A program made the translations under genes and the position numbers. DNA of 41,216 nucleotides from Akkermansia sp. Its GTDB lineage: Bacteria; Verrucomicrobiota; Verrucomicrobiia; Verrucomicrobiales; Akkermansiaceae. Positions 1 through 9,066 of the stretch are shown in pieces (the stretch's first letter is position 1; each line of letters begins with the position of its first letter). The notes below the pieces were generated by a model. It did no database searches, was not told where the DNA came from, and worked only from the letters and a program-made list of their open reading frames with translations. The stretch is taken from contig JAFXCP010000026.1 of the NCBI GenBank assembly GCA_017521405.1, positions 1-41,216 on the forward strand, in the 5' to 3' direction.

Positions 1-2
1 CG

Positions 3-386
3 CGGCTTACTTGGGATGCGGTGGATTTGGTGCATGGGTATATTGCGCTGCAGGCGCGGCACAGTAAGACGGGTGGTGCGCGGCGGGTGACGATTCACCC
101 GCCGTTGCGGCGTATTTTGGAGGGTGCGGCGGCGCGGGGTGGGGGGCGTATATGCCCGGCATGCTGGGGGCGGCATTGGGCGGCGTTGCACCGGGCGGCG
201 GGCTGGGGTTCCGCCCGCCCCTGGCGGCAGGATGTGCTGCGGCATACCTTTGCGAGTTACCATTTGGGGCATTTTCGCAGTTATTCGGCGCTGCAGTATG
301 AGGTGGGGCACCGGGATGTTTCCCTGCTGCGGACGCGGTATGTGGATATGGGCGGGGTGCGGAGTGCGGAGGCTTTTTGGCGTTAA
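3..386 (+). CDS. Tyrosine recombinase/integrase, C-terminal part (5' end outside window)
   Basis: The reading frame is open from the left edge, so the gene starts upstream; only the last ~127 residues of the catalytic domain are visible. Tyrosine recombinases cut and rejoin DNA through a Tyr nucleophile. Visible motifs are the Lys-containing beta-hairpin (HSKTGGARRV), box II as DVLRHTFASYHL, the third-box GH (EVGHRDVSLL) and the nucleophile in RTRYVDM. The usual first His of box II (HxLR) is Asp here, as DVLR. The variant LRHTFASYHL resembles integrases of Verrucomicrobiota and relatives, by recall of the family. The gene is very G-rich compared with its neighbours, which may point to mobile origin. 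It faces folD convergently. I see no att site. It could be a resident Xer-like enzyme or an element integrase; the missing N-terminus prevents a choice. Confidence 0.8.
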   Translation, partial: RLTWDAVDLVHGYIALQARHSKTGGARRVTIHPPLRRILEGAAARGGGRICPACWGRHWAALHRAAGWGSARPWRQDVLRHTFASYHLGHFRSYSALQYEVGHRDVSLLRTRYVDMGGVRSAEAFWR

Positions 387-414
387 AAATCCCTCCACTC
401 GCCGGAGTGGAGGG
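385..414 (-). terminator. Rho-independent terminator of the folD operon
   Basis: A perfect 10-bp stem (391-400 with 405-414, 4-nt loop) lies 35 nt beyond the folD stop. Read on the minus strand it is followed by ATTTTT. On the plus strand no T-run follows, so it serves folD and not the recombinase. Confidence 0.85.
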
Positions 415-448
415 ATGAAAGATAAGGAGAAAGGAGCACCGAACTCCC

Positions 449-1336
449 TTAGCGGGAGGCGGTCAACTGGCGGCAGGCTTTGACAGTGTTTGCCATGAGC
501 ATGGCAATCGTCATGGGGCCCACGCCGCCCGGCACGGGGGTGATGGCAGAGCAGACCGGGGCGGCGGAGGTGTAATCCACATCGCCCACGATGCGGTAGC
601 CGCGAGGGCGTGTGGCATCGTCTATGCGGTTGATGCCTACATCCAGCACGACGGCACCGGGTTTAATGTAATCGGCAGTGACCATTTCCGGGCGACCAAC
701 GGCGGCGACCAGAATATCCGCCGTGCGACAGAGTGCGGGGAGGTCCTTTGTGCGAGAATGGGCAATGGTGACGGTGGCATTGGCTTTTTTGCTCACGAGG
801 AGATGCGCCATAGGCTTGCCCACAATCATACTACGGCCAATGACTACGGCATGTTTGCCGGCGGTTTCCAAGCCGTGGGCCTTCAGGAGTTCCATGCAGC
901 CCAAGGGTGTGCAGGGGACGAAGCCGGATTCATCCTCCAGCACGAGTTTGGCCACGTTGACGGGGTGGAAGCCATCCACATCCTTGCGGGGGTCGATGTT
1001 GAGGATGACGGCTTCTTCATCGATGTGCGGGGGGGGCGGGCTTTGCACCAGGATACCGTGGATGCGGTCGTCCGCGTTGAGGCGGTGGATGAGCTGCACG
1101 AGTTCGTCCTGCGTGGCGGAGGCGGGAAGTTCCCATTTCTGGGAGTACAAGCCCAACTCTGTGCAGGCTTTAACTTTGGAGCCGACGTAGACTTGGGAGG
1201 CGGGGTCCTCGCCTACCAGCACCACGGCAAGTCCCGGGGTGTGGCCTTGGGCTTTCAGCTCGGCAATTTCCGTTTTGAGGCGCTCGCGCACTTGGGCGGC
1301 AACTTCCTTGCCGTCGATGATGATGGGGGTGGACAT
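449..1336 (-). CDS. folD: Bifunctional methylenetetrahydrofolate dehydrogenase / methenyltetrahydrofolate cyclohydrolase
   Basis: FolD oxidises 5,10-methylene-THF with NADP and hydrolyses the methenyl product to 10-formyl-THF in the cytosol, feeding purine and formyl-Met synthesis. The 295-residue length is normal. Family active-site residues align exactly in numbering with E. coli: Tyr50 and Lys54 in [11 protein letters not shown], Gln98 in ILVQSPPPP, Asp121 in KDVDGFHP. The Rossmann part shows [16 protein letters not shown], and the C-terminus has the [12 protein letters not shown] signature. The usual VQLPLP loop reads VQSPPPP, a small deviation. The ATG at 1336 is 11 nt after the acyltransferase stop, so folD is the last gene of a minus-strand unit that ends at the terminator 391-414. 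No Shine-Dalgarno sequence is seen. Confidence 0.97.
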   Translation of the reverse strand: MSTPIIIDGKEVAAQVRERLKTEIAELKAQGHTPGLAVVLVGEDPASQVYVGSKVKACTELGLYSQKWELPASATQDELVQLIHRLNADDRIHGILVQSPPPPHIDEEAVILNIDPRKDVDGFHPVNVAKLVLEDESGFVPCTPLGCMELLKAHGLETAGKHAVVIGRSMIVGKPMAHLLVSKKANATVTIAHSRTKDLPALCRTADILVAAVGRPEMVTADYIKPGAVVLDVGINRIDDATRPRGYRIVGDVDYTSAAPVCSAITPVPGGVGPMTIAMLMANTVKACRQLTASR

Positions 1337-1347
1337 GGTGTGGAAAA

Positions 1348-2037
1348 TCAGAATTGCAGGGGTTCGAAATCCGGGGTACCGCAGGCCAAGGCCTCATCCA
1401 AGCGGGCGGCATATTGCCGAACGCCCTCATCGTCCAGCTCTGCGGGGACGGAGATGGGGTCCTGAAGTTTGAAGTTTACCCGGGAAAAGGGTTTGGGGAT
1501 AATAAAACCGTCCCACGCTTTTTGAAGCCGCCAGCAAGAGGGGACCTCGATGCAGATGGGGATGATGGGCACACCGCTGACGGCGGCCAGTTTAATGACT
1601 CCCGGATGGCTCTTATAGCGGGGGCCTTTGGGGCCGTCCGGGGTGATGCACATGCTGCAACCGGAGCGCACCTCGCGCACCATGTCCAGGAAGCCGGCGA
1701 CGCCACGACGGCCGCTGGAGCCGCGCACGGCACGCATGCCGTAATCCTCCGCCACGGTGGCTAACACGGTGCCGTCCTTGCTGGCGCTGGTGAGCATGCT
1801 CATCGTCACTTTACCCTTGATGACATATTTGTACACATAGCAGGGCACGAAGGTGCGGTTATGCCACAGGGCTATGATGACCGGCTGTGTTTTAAGAAGA
1901 TTCCGAACTTCTTCCGAGGCGATGATTCTCTTTCGCAAAGTGAAGCAAACCAAGGTGATGAAGAACCACACGAGGTGACCCGCCGGGCGAGACCACCATT
2001 TGGAACGAAGTTCGGTGTTTCTGTGACGTGCAGCCAT
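1348..2037 (-). CDS. DUF374-type lysophospholipid acyltransferase family protein
   Basis: A 229-residue protein with an N-terminal hydrophobic helix (about 21-37) and the LPLAT/DUF374 blocks: LWHNRTFVP with His59, SKDG at 86-89, RGSS at 105-108, and [10 protein letters not shown] around 131-139 followed by [17 protein letters not shown]. Members transfer acyl chains onto lipid A-like or other membrane lipid acceptors at the inner membrane; the exact acceptor cannot be read from sequence. The His-x4-Asp catalytic motif of PlsC is represented here only by His59, as is common in DUF374. It lies 27 nt behind the single-span protein and 11 nt before folD, so it is likely co-transcribed. A role in envelope lipid synthesis would suit the secretin gene further upstream in the unit, but that link is inference. 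Confidence 0.85.
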   Translation of the reverse strand: MAARHRNTELRSKWWSRPAGHLVWFFITLVCFTLRKRIIASEEVRNLLKTQPVIIALWHNRTFVPCYVYKYVIKGKVTMSMLTSASKDGTVLATVAEDYGMRAVRGSSGRRGVAGFLDMVREVRSGCSMCITPDGPKGPRYKSHPGVIKLAAVSGVPIIPICIEVPSCWRLQKAWDGFIIPKPFSRVNFKLQDPISVPAELDDEGVRQYAARLDEALACGTPDFEPLQF

Positions 2038-2064
2038 AGGGGGTAACTGGGGGAGCTTAGCGCA

Positions 2065-3795
2065 TCAGAAGGGAACCGGCGTTGCGAAAGGATCGTCGGC
2101 AGGGGCGGTGCTGAAGGGGTCGGACGGCTCCCGGCGGGGAGAATCCGAGCCGGGTTTTTGAGAGGAATCGCCCTGCTCCTCCGGAGTACCGCCCAGAGCC
2201 TCATCTGCGCTGAGTTTCTTGGTGAGGGTTTCGAAATCAATCTGATTGAGCGGGAGGCGAGCCGGACGGGAGCGACGAGCCTCCACGGCGCGAGCCTCGA
2301 TTTCCGACATGTTATCCGCAGGGCGGTTTGCAAGGCCGCTCAGGGTGGTACTCAGCCAGGCATACTGGCCATCCTCGCGGAAGATGGGGTCGGCCTTGCC
2401 ATCGGGATATTCGGCATGAGTCAGCACGGCAGGGATGCCGTATTCCAAGCTGCCGGAAAGCTCATTGGTATCCGTTACCACAATTTTACCGCGCAGGGCA
2501 ATGAGGTCGCGTTCCTCCACGGCCCCCACGGGCAGCTCCATGGCAATATCCGAGCCATGGCGGCTGATGCAGACATAGCCATGGTGTATACTGGGCGTGT
2601 AATAGCCTTTGCGGCGGGAGGATTCCAAGTGTTCCACCACGGACATCAATGCCGGCATGGAGGAAAGTGCTATTCCCTTTAACTGGAATTCGCCCGAGAA
2701 TACGGGGGCTTCTTTCTCCCCGAAGGGAAGGACGATGGAGGCTTTATCGCTGATACGCCCCCGAGTGGCGGAAACGGTACGCGCGGTGAAGAAGTGGTCG
2801 AAACGGCCTTCGGTGAAATCAATCAGGTTCATGTTGTCGGAATCGACCGACAGGGGGGATGCCAGAGAGGCTCCGTCCGCCAGACGCCCGCCAAAGGAAA
2901 TGGAGGTACGGCTGGCTTCCGGCACATCGGAGAGGGCATCCGTGGTACCTTTGAGGAAGAAATCCTCCAGAGCAAGGGCGGAGAGGCTCAATTTAGCCTC
3001 GCGAATGTTCACGCGCTTCCAGCCCTTGATTTCCAGAGAACCTTCGGTGAGCATGGTGACGGAAATATCCGAATCTCTGCGGGGGTAATACATGTACGCC
3101 TTGCTGTTTTTAAGGGAGAAGGGAGCCCGGCTCTGCTCCCCATCGAAGGCAAGGGAGAAGGAATCGCATTCCACACGGCGCACTTTCCACAGTTTATTGG
3201 TATCCTCCATGGCTTTGGGGATGCTCAACTTATCCACTCCGGCACGCAGGCGAACATCCGCACGCCCGATTTTGAGTTTATCTGCCCGGAGTACGCCGGT
3301 GACGAAGGTAAGGGAATCCAAATCGGCTTCGATGTTCCCCATATCGACACTGCGAATCATGCAGGATTCCGGGAATTCCGCCGTGAGGGAGGTGAGATGC
3401 AGAGTGGTACCTTCCACCCCTGCTCCGCTCCACTGTAAGGATGTGGCACCCCATGCCTTTTGCAGGGCCACGCGCTGCTCTTCCATAAAGCGGTCGCCGC
3501 TCATGCTGGTCATGCGGAAGAGGTAAAATACCGCCATGAGCGCAATGACCACAAAACAACCCAAGAGGAAGAGCATGCCTGCCTTTCTGCTCTTGCGGCG
3601 TTTGTCCGAATCATTCAGCAGTACTTTACGACGCTTCGTAACCCGCACTACTTTGGAGCCATCCTTCCGCGTGACAACCTCTCGGCGACGCTCCGTGGAT
3701 GGTTTTTCCTCGTTCAGATGCTTAATGATATTTCTAACCTGAGAAAGCTCTTGGTCAGCAGCATCGTCTCTATACTTATCGTCGTATTTACCCAT
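2065..3795 (-). CDS. Single-span membrane protein with large extracytoplasmic domain, function unknown
   Basis: I do not recognise a named family. The 576-residue protein begins with a charged cytoplasmic segment (1-72, with an RRKVLL and KRRKSRKAG basic stretch), has one transmembrane helix at about 73-93, and then about 440 residues of mostly beta-type sequence ending in a low-complexity tail rich in Pro, Ser and Asp. The topology is that of an inner-membrane anchored periplasmic protein, with distant AsmA-like flavour in its repeated short beta strands, though I cannot assign that domain. The gene follows the secretin gene by 17 nt. In Akkermansia the Amuc_1098 secretin neighbours several pilus-like partner genes, so this may be such a partner. 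That assignment rests on position only. Confidence 0.75.
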   Translation of the reverse strand: MGKYDDKYRDDAADQELSQVRNIIKHLNEEKPSTERRREVVTRKDGSKVVRVTKRRKVLLNDSDKRRKSRKAGMLFLLGCFVVIALMAVFYLFRMTSMSGDRFMEEQRVALQKAWGATSLQWSGAGVEGTTLHLTSLTAEFPESCMIRSVDMGNIEADLDSLTFVTGVLRADKLKIGRADVRLRAGVDKLSIPKAMEDTNKLWKVRRVECDSFSLAFDGEQSRAPFSLKNSKAYMYYPRRDSDISVTMLTEGSLEIKGWKRVNIREAKLSLSALALEDFFLKGTTDALSDVPEASRTSISFGGRLADGASLASPLSVDSDNMNLIDFTEGRFDHFFTARTVSATRGRISDKASIVLPFGEKEAPVFSGEFQLKGIALSSMPALMSVVEHLESSRRKGYYTPSIHHGYVCISRHGSDIAMELPVGAVEERDLIALRGKIVVTDTNELSGSLEYGIPAVLTHAEYPDGKADPIFREDGQYAWLSTTLSGLANRPADNMSEIEARAVEARRSRPARLPLNQIDFETLTKKLSADEALGGTPEEQGDSSQKPGSDSPRREPSDPFSTAPADDPFATPVPF

Positions 3796-3812
3796 ATCTT
3801 TTGTTCAGTATG

Positions 3813-6341
3813 TTAAGCGCCGATTTTTTCCGGAGCTTCACCCGTGCGGACATCACGTCCGGAAGGATCCACCACATCCACCTTAATGAATACGATGTAC
3901 GCCTTGCGTATCATATCCTCGCCTTCGGAGCGGAAGAGGCGCCCCACCATCGGCAAATCTCCCAGCACGGGCAGTTTGTCCTCATAACGTACCTTGCGAG
4001 CCTCCTTTAAACCACCCATGACGATGACGGCCCCGGGGGCAATCGTCACCTTGGTATGCTCCATGCGGCGCTTAAATACAGGCTTGAGGATGTAGTTCTT
4101 CGTAAGAGTCATGAATTCGCTCTTCTGCCCGGTAGTCACCATACCTTGGATGGGGGCACCCCAGTTCACAAAGCCTTCAAACTCATTGGTTGTCATGGAG
4201 AGCGTCATGGTGACATGCTGGTCATCCGGGGCGACTTGGGCACTATGCACCTGCAACACGGCACCAATGCCATTGGCGGCCTCCTCCGTGGGAGCATAGC
4301 GGGTGAAAGCATCCGGATGTGCAGGGCTTGCAATGATGGCGTTACCGTAGCGGTCATCATCGCCATCGTCATCCCAGTCATGATCAACAGAGCGATACGC
4401 AGGACCATCGCCCGGCAGGAAGAAGCTCATGCTTTGGATTTGCGGCTCCGTGTAGCTTTCCGGGTAGAAGAGTTCCTTTATATTATAGAAAGTAACCTGC
4501 TCTTCCCGACCGGGGCTAAACACTAAGCGGGGGTTGAAAAGAATATCCACGCCTTTTTTCTGGGAGGCGCCGCGCATGACCATGCTCATATCGCCAAACT
4601 TCCAGATACCACGGAAGCCGAAGATACCCGGGGCCTTCTGTCCGCCGGATGCAGCGTTGAAGGCATCTGCCCGTCCATTGCGAATGAGCGTATCCATATT
4701 ATCGGCAGAGAGTACGGAGGAACCGCTGCGAAGACCGCCTGTCACCAAACCCGTTTGGGTGGGGTCTCCATAGCTCGTGGTGACCACAGGTATGCCGATG
4801 GCATCCGAAACGGCTTGCTCGCCGCCCGCGCCATAGAAGGAGGGTCCCAGTTTGAAGTTGAACATCCATTCGAAGCCGAGTTCTTCGAGCGTTTCTTCTT
4901 CCACCTCCATGGCAATCACATTGAGCACCAGAGAGCGGTCCGTGCTGATAGGCACACTCACCAGCCCCTCAATTTCCTGATGATTGTACATGGTATTACG
5001 CACCTTGAGCTGGCGGCTTTGAGCATCGTAGCGGGCGGAAGCTCCCTCCGGGAAGGAGATACCCATTTCCTTAAGGCGCTCCACAGGGTTGACACGAGTT
5101 ACCACCATGCGGGAGGAAGAGCCGGAGAAATCGCTTTCCTCATCATCGTATTCATCTTCCTCCTCGCCGGAGGATTTTTCTGCATCGAAGAAGTGGGGCG
5201 GCACCGTGTAAATGCGGTCTACGAGCGGACCGAAGTCTTTACCGGAGTAGGAAAGTTCCACCCCCATGGGGGTGACGTAGTACGAAATATCCAGCTGCCC
5301 GGAAAGCATATCCAGCAACTCGTACACGGAGACATCATTCAGTTTGAGATTCAAACGGCGGCTCATCACTTCCTTGTAGGAAGGAGAATCCGGTGTGCCA
5401 AAGCGTGTGACGATGTTAATGGTACGCCCGGCATTGATACCCTGATTCTCGAAACGGCGCACCTGCCCCTGCAATGCCTCCACCACTTCCGTAATGGAAG
5501 CATCGGAAAATTCAATCTGCGGCAGGGTCATCCGCTTCAGGGCATCGGCAATGGAGTTTTCCATCTCCGCATTTTCATGCACGACACCACCGGCTTCGGT
5601 AGTCTGCACATCCGCCCGGGGTTCCTCTGCGGGCAAGGGTTCCTCCCATGTGGCATCCACCTCTGCCAGCATGCGCGCCCGGGCACTATCCCGAGCAGAA
5701 GCGTAATAAGCACGCTCGCGCTTGCGGGCAGCCTCCAGCCCACGCTGAGCCGCCACATTGTACGCATCCGCCCGGAGAACATCTTTGAAAGTCTGCTCCG
5801 CCTCATCGTATTTTCCCAAATCCAGCGCACCATAACCAAGAGTGAGCAGGCGGTTTACCTCCTCCACCTTGCCGATATGCTCCGGAGTGAGAGCCGGGTT
5901 ATGACGCAGAACATCCTGCGTGCGCGCCAATTCGGCAGCAGCCCGCTTGCCGGAGGGATCCAACTCTGCGGCTTCCTTGAAGAATGAGACGGCCTCATCG
6001 TAACGGCCAACGGTGCGATAATCCATACCCTTGGCAATCAAGGCATCTGCCAAGCTCTGGCGAATGAACTGCACCTGCTTTTCCGTAGCCGAAGCTTTAG
6101 GCACCACGGACAAGGCATTGCGGTAATGCTCCACGGCCTCACTGTATCTGGCGGCAGAGTATGCCGTGCGCCCCATTTGCACTTGCTGCATAGCATCGCG
6201 CAGGGCTTGCTGGCGGCGGGCAACCTCCTGTACTGCCAAAGAGGAATTCCCGGTCTCTTGTGCTGCCAGTTGGGGAGAGAGGGACAGCGCAGCAGAGGCC
6301 ACCATGGAAAAGAGTACAGTGCGTGGTAAAAAACTCTTCAT
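3813..6341 (-). CDS. TPR-bearing secretin, Amuc_1098-like type IV pilus/type II secretion outer-membrane protein
   Basis: The frame is open to a GTG at 6383, but the ATG at 6341 gives a clean signal peptide (MKSFLPRTVLFSMVASAALS, cleaved after AAQ), so I use 6341 (842 residues). Residues about 50-205 form TPR-like helices. Residues about 275-365 resemble an N0/STN secretin module, with DVSVYELLDMLSGQLDISYYV. An acidic linker (EEEDEYDDEESD) follows. The C-terminal third is a secretin domain with the diagnostic IVMGGLKE, DKLPVLGDLPMVGRLF and IVFIKVDVVDP blocks. Secretins form gated rings in the outer membrane through which pili or substrates pass. No ATPase, PilM-like or pilin gene is seen in the window, so the rest of the machine is elsewhere. 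The name Amuc_1098-like is from recall of the Akkermansia family with this architecture. Confidence 0.88.
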   Translation of the reverse strand: MKSFLPRTVLFSMVASAALSLSPQLAAQETGNSSLAVQEVARRQQALRDAMQQVQMGRTAYSAARYSEAVEHYRNALSVVPKASATEKQVQFIRQSLADALIAKGMDYRTVGRYDEAVSFFKEAAELDPSGKRAAAELARTQDVLRHNPALTPEHIGKVEEVNRLLTLGYGALDLGKYDEAEQTFKDVLRADAYNVAAQRGLEAARKRERAYYASARDSARARMLAEVDATWEEPLPAEEPRADVQTTEAGGVVHENAEMENSIADALKRMTLPQIEFSDASITEVVEALQGQVRRFENQGINAGRTINIVTRFGTPDSPSYKEVMSRRLNLKLNDVSVYELLDMLSGQLDISYYVTPMGVELSYSGKDFGPLVDRIYTVPPHFFDAEKSSGEEEDEYDDEESDFSGSSSRMVVTRVNPVERLKEMGISFPEGASARYDAQSRQLKVRNTMYNHQEIEGLVSVPISTDRSLVLNVIAMEVEEETLEELGFEWMFNFKLGPSFYGAGGEQAVSDAIGIPVVTTSYGDPTQTGLVTGGLRSGSSVLSADNMDTLIRNGRADAFNAASGGQKAPGIFGFRGIWKFGDMSMVMRGASQKKGVDILFNPRLVFSPGREEQVTFYNIKELFYPESYTEPQIQSMSFFLPGDGPAYRSVDHDWDDDGDDDRYGNAIIASPAHPDAFTRYAPTEEAANGIGAVLQVHSAQVAPDDQHVTMTLSMTTNEFEGFVNWGAPIQGMVTTGQKSEFMTLTKNYILKPVFKRRMEHTKVTIAPGAVIVMGGLKEARKVRYEDKLPVLGDLPMVGRLFRSEGEDMIRKAYIVFIKVDVVDPSGRDVRTGEAPEKIGA

Positions 6342-6415
6342 AGCTAGTGCGGGTATTCTAGCAAATTCAGGCAGCGAAGTCACTCACAAATTGCATCTTG
6401 ATACCAAAAATTATC

Positions 6416-6457
6416 AGGAAAAACAAAATACCGACTGTTTCCGCGAGAGGAAACAGC
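6416..6457 (-). terminator. Rho-independent terminator after rpoD
   Basis: An 8-bp stem (6435-6442 with 6449-6456, 6-nt loop; extendable with one mismatch) lies 28 nt beyond the rpoD stop. Read on the minus strand it is followed by a T-rich stretch (TATTTTGTTTTT). It separates rpoD from the secretin unit. Confidence 0.75.
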
Positions 6458-6484
6458 CGGCAGAGAAATCGGAAGAGGCGTTTT

Positions 6485-8899
6485 TCAGCTCTCCGCAGAA
6501 TCGGGCAAATAGCCCTTGATTTTGCTGATACGCGTGGGATGCCTCAGCTTACGAAGAGCCTTAGCCTCAATCTGGCGGATACGCTCGCGAGTCACATTGA
6601 ACTGGCGCCCCACCTCCTCAAGCGTGCGGGGATTACCATCCTTGAGGCCGAAGCGTTGCTCAATCACAGCGCGTTCTCTGGAGTTCAGCGTATTGAGCAC
6701 GTCCCCAATTTTATCCCTGAGAGAGTTATAGGATGCGCCGTCCATGGGATTTTCGGCGCTCTTATCCTCCAGGAAATCGCCGAAGGAGGTATCATCCGAA
6801 TCGCCCACGGGCTGCTGCATGGAGATGGGCTGCTGTGCCATTTTAAGCACACTGCGAACCTTTTCCACAGCCATGCCGCACTCGGCGGAGATTTCATCCG
6901 GCGTGGGCTCGCGCCCGAAATCCTGCACGAGTTTCTTCTGCACACGCATGAGCTTGTTAATCGTCTCAATCATATGCACCGGGATTCGAATCGTGCGAGC
7001 CTGGTCCGCAATCGAGCGGGTAATGGCTTGGCGAATCCACCATGTGGCGTAAGTGGAGAACTTATAACCACGGCGATATTCGAATTTTTCCACCGCTTTC
7101 ATGAGCCCCATGTTACCTTCCTGAATGAGATCGAGGAAAGCCAAGCCTCGGTTGGTGTATTTCTTGGCAATGGAAATCACCAAACGAAGGTTTGCCTCGA
7201 TCATTTCCCGCTTCGCGTCCTGAGCATCCTTCATACTCTGGCGCATCTGCTTATAATTCTCCAGGAATTGGGGTATGGGCATCCAAAGCTCCATCTCGAA
7301 TTCTTTGAGAGCATCCCGGTACTGGTTGTTATCCGGGTCGCTTTCCCTCTGGCGAAGCAAGCGCATAATACGCTGGCGCACATCGCGAAGCTCCTTCACA
7401 AAATCCTCGTACACTTTTCCCTTGAAGGAGAAGCCACTGTAAAGGGCGGTGAGAGCCTCCAACTTTTCCTCGAATTCCGCTTGAAGTGCCGTCAGCGATT
7501 TTTTCCGCTTACGGGCAGAATTAAGCCGGGCATACACGCTTTGCACCTCGGCATGGCGGGCAAGCACCTTGTTGACCAAGGGGGGAAGCTCCTTCAGGTA
7601 TTTATCCCGGCGGTCGATGTTCTTATCCACCACCACGCGGTCGAAGCGCTCCTCGTTATGCTGCACCTTATCCGCAGTATCGCAGTAATAGATGGCCACA
7701 AGCCCAAAGCGGTGCAAACATTTTTGCAATTCTGCCTCGGCTTGGTCGATTTTGCGGGAGATTTCCACCTCTTTCTGGCGAGAGAGAAGCTCCTTGAGGC
7801 CCATCTGCTTAAGATACATGCGGACGGGGTCGTCCAGAATGTCTAATTTAGCCTCGATTTTCTCCGTCTCGTCCTCTTCCCCGGATTCCGTAAGGCGCTG
7901 GCGGTCGCTGTAAGAGTCCACATCGGAGGCATCGATGATATCAAACTGCATTCCGCGCAAGCGTTCCATGATTTCCTCGTAATCGGAGGGGTCAATCACA
8001 TCGTGCGGCAGCACATCGTTAATATCATCGTAAGTTAAATATCCCTGTTCCTGAGCCAGACGAATAAGGTCCTTAATGCGAGCCTGCACCACCGGGGTAT
8101 TCACCAAGCTACCCTCCTTGGACTTAAGCTCATCGGAAGAAAGCGGAGTTACCTCGAAGGGAGAGGATTCCCGCACTTCTACACCCACCTCATGGAGGCG
8201 GTCAAAAAGGCGGTCTTGATCGTTATCCTCAGCCTCATCCGGTGGCAGGGAATTAGCGATATCCTCATCCGTAACGAAGCCGCCATTTTTCTTCGCAATG
8301 GCAAGCAGCCCCTTAAAAGCATTCTTGAGGGTGAGGTCCTCCTGGAAGAAATCCTGCAACTCCGCAGCAGACACCCGAGGGACGAAGGTCTTGCGCTTCT
8401 TTTCCGCAGATTTGCGAGAGCTTTTATTTTTTTGCTCCAGCTCTGCAAGTTCCGTTTCCTCCTCCGGCTCCGGCATGGGAACAGCGGGCAGCACAGGCTT
8501 TTCCGTTTCCGGCTCTGCCGGGGCTATTGTCTTCTTTGGCTCCGGGGCTTTTTTAGCGGCGGGTTTCTTTTCTTCCGTAGCAGTTTTTTTGGTCACTGCG
8601 GGCTGTTTTTTCACCTCTGCGGGCTTCTTTTCCGGAGCGGGAGATTTTTTGGGAGTGCTTGTTTTCTTCTCCGAAGCAGGCTTCTTCTCCACCGTTTCCG
8701 CAGCGGCGGGCACCTTTTTCTCCGTCTTTTTGGAAACTACCTTTTGGGGAGAGGCCGGTTTTGCAGGGGAGGCTTTCCCGGAAACACTCTTCTTGGTCTT
8801 TGTGGCGGCAGGTTTTGCTTTCTCCTTTACGGATTCAGGCTTCGGAGTTTCTTTGCTGGCTGCCGGTTTTGTCGCGGTTTTCTTTTTGGGGGTCGACAT
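6485..8899 (-). CDS. rpoD: Primary sigma factor RpoD (sigma-70) with Lys/Ala/Pro-rich tail and two region-1.1-like modules
   Basis: Primary sigma factor that directs RNA polymerase to housekeeping promoters. From the ATG at 8899 it has 804 residues; ATGs at 8923 and 8941 are in frame but lie in promoter-like DNA. Residues 1-175 are low-complexity Lys/Ala/Pro/Glu. Residues about 192-243 ([20 protein letters not shown]...) and about 272-325 ([20 protein letters not shown]...) both have the region 1.1 pattern. Region 1.2 starts near 354 ([12 protein letters not shown]). Region 2 has [27 protein letters not shown] split over the 2.1-2.2 helices, then [19 protein letters not shown]. Region 3 has [12 protein letters not shown]. 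Region 4 ends with [19 protein letters not shown]. The gene has its own promoter and terminator. Confidence 0.96.
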   Translation of the reverse strand: MSTPKKKTATKPAASKETPKPESVKEKAKPAATKTKKSVSGKASPAKPASPQKVVSKKTEKKVPAAAETVEKKPASEKKTSTPKKSPAPEKKPAEVKKQPAVTKKTATEEKKPAAKKAPEPKKTIAPAEPETEKPVLPAVPMPEPEEETELAELEQKNKSSRKSAEKKRKTFVPRVSAAELQDFFQEDLTLKNAFKGLLAIAKKNGGFVTDEDIANSLPPDEAEDNDQDRLFDRLHEVGVEVRESSPFEVTPLSSDELKSKEGSLVNTPVVQARIKDLIRLAQEQGYLTYDDINDVLPHDVIDPSDYEEIMERLRGMQFDIIDASDVDSYSDRQRLTESGEEDETEKIEAKLDILDDPVRMYLKQMGLKELLSRQKEVEISRKIDQAEAELQKCLHRFGLVAIYYCDTADKVQHNEERFDRVVVDKNIDRRDKYLKELPPLVNKVLARHAEVQSVYARLNSARKRKKSLTALQAEFEEKLEALTALYSGFSFKGKVYEDFVKELRDVRQRIMRLLRQRESDPDNNQYRDALKEFEMELWMPIPQFLENYKQMRQSMKDAQDAKREMIEANLRLVISIAKKYTNRGLAFLDLIQEGNMGLMKAVEKFEYRRGYKFSTYATWWIRQAITRSIADQARTIRIPVHMIETINKLMRVQKKLVQDFGREPTPDEISAECGMAVEKVRSVLKMAQQPISMQQPVGDSDDTSFGDFLEDKSAENPMDGASYNSLRDKIGDVLNTLNSRERAVIEQRFGLKDGNPRTLEEVGRQFNVTRERIRQIEAKALRKLRHPTRISKIKGYLPDSAES

Positions 8900-8971
8900 G
8901 ATAGATAAAAGGCTACGGGGCATAATCCACCCATTACACATTTTGTCAAGTTTTTTGCAAAATGCGTGTGC

Positions 8972-8999
8972 ATTATATAGGCAAAATGCGACCTGTCAA
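8972..8999 (-). promoter_or_regulatory. Consensus sigma-70 promoter of rpoD
   Basis: On the minus strand TTGACA (8999-8994), a 16-nt spacer and TATAAT (8977-8972): both hexamers are perfect consensus. The predicted start near 8965 gives a leader of about 65 nt to the ATG at 8899. A weaker second candidate is TTGACA at 8949-8944, 17 nt, ATTATG at 8926-8921. Confidence 0.8.
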
Positions 9000-9006
9000 C
9001 CAAACA

Positions 9007-9021
9007 TGTCACAACATGACA
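9007..9021. promoter_or_regulatory. 15-bp palindrome upstream of the rpoD -35 box
   Basis: TGTCA-5 nt-TGACA inverted repeat whose edge is 8 nt upstream of the rpoD -35 hexamer. The position suits a regulator binding site (activator or modulator). No regulator gene is adjacent, so the binding protein is unknown. Confidence 0.4.
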
Positions 9022-9066
9022 CATTTTTCGCTTTTTTTATCCGGCAAGGGAAGTACCGGGAAAGGA

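Noticed and set aside
4755-5987. Plus-strand 410-codon open frame
   Set aside because: It is antisense to the secretin gene, whose domains are clear.
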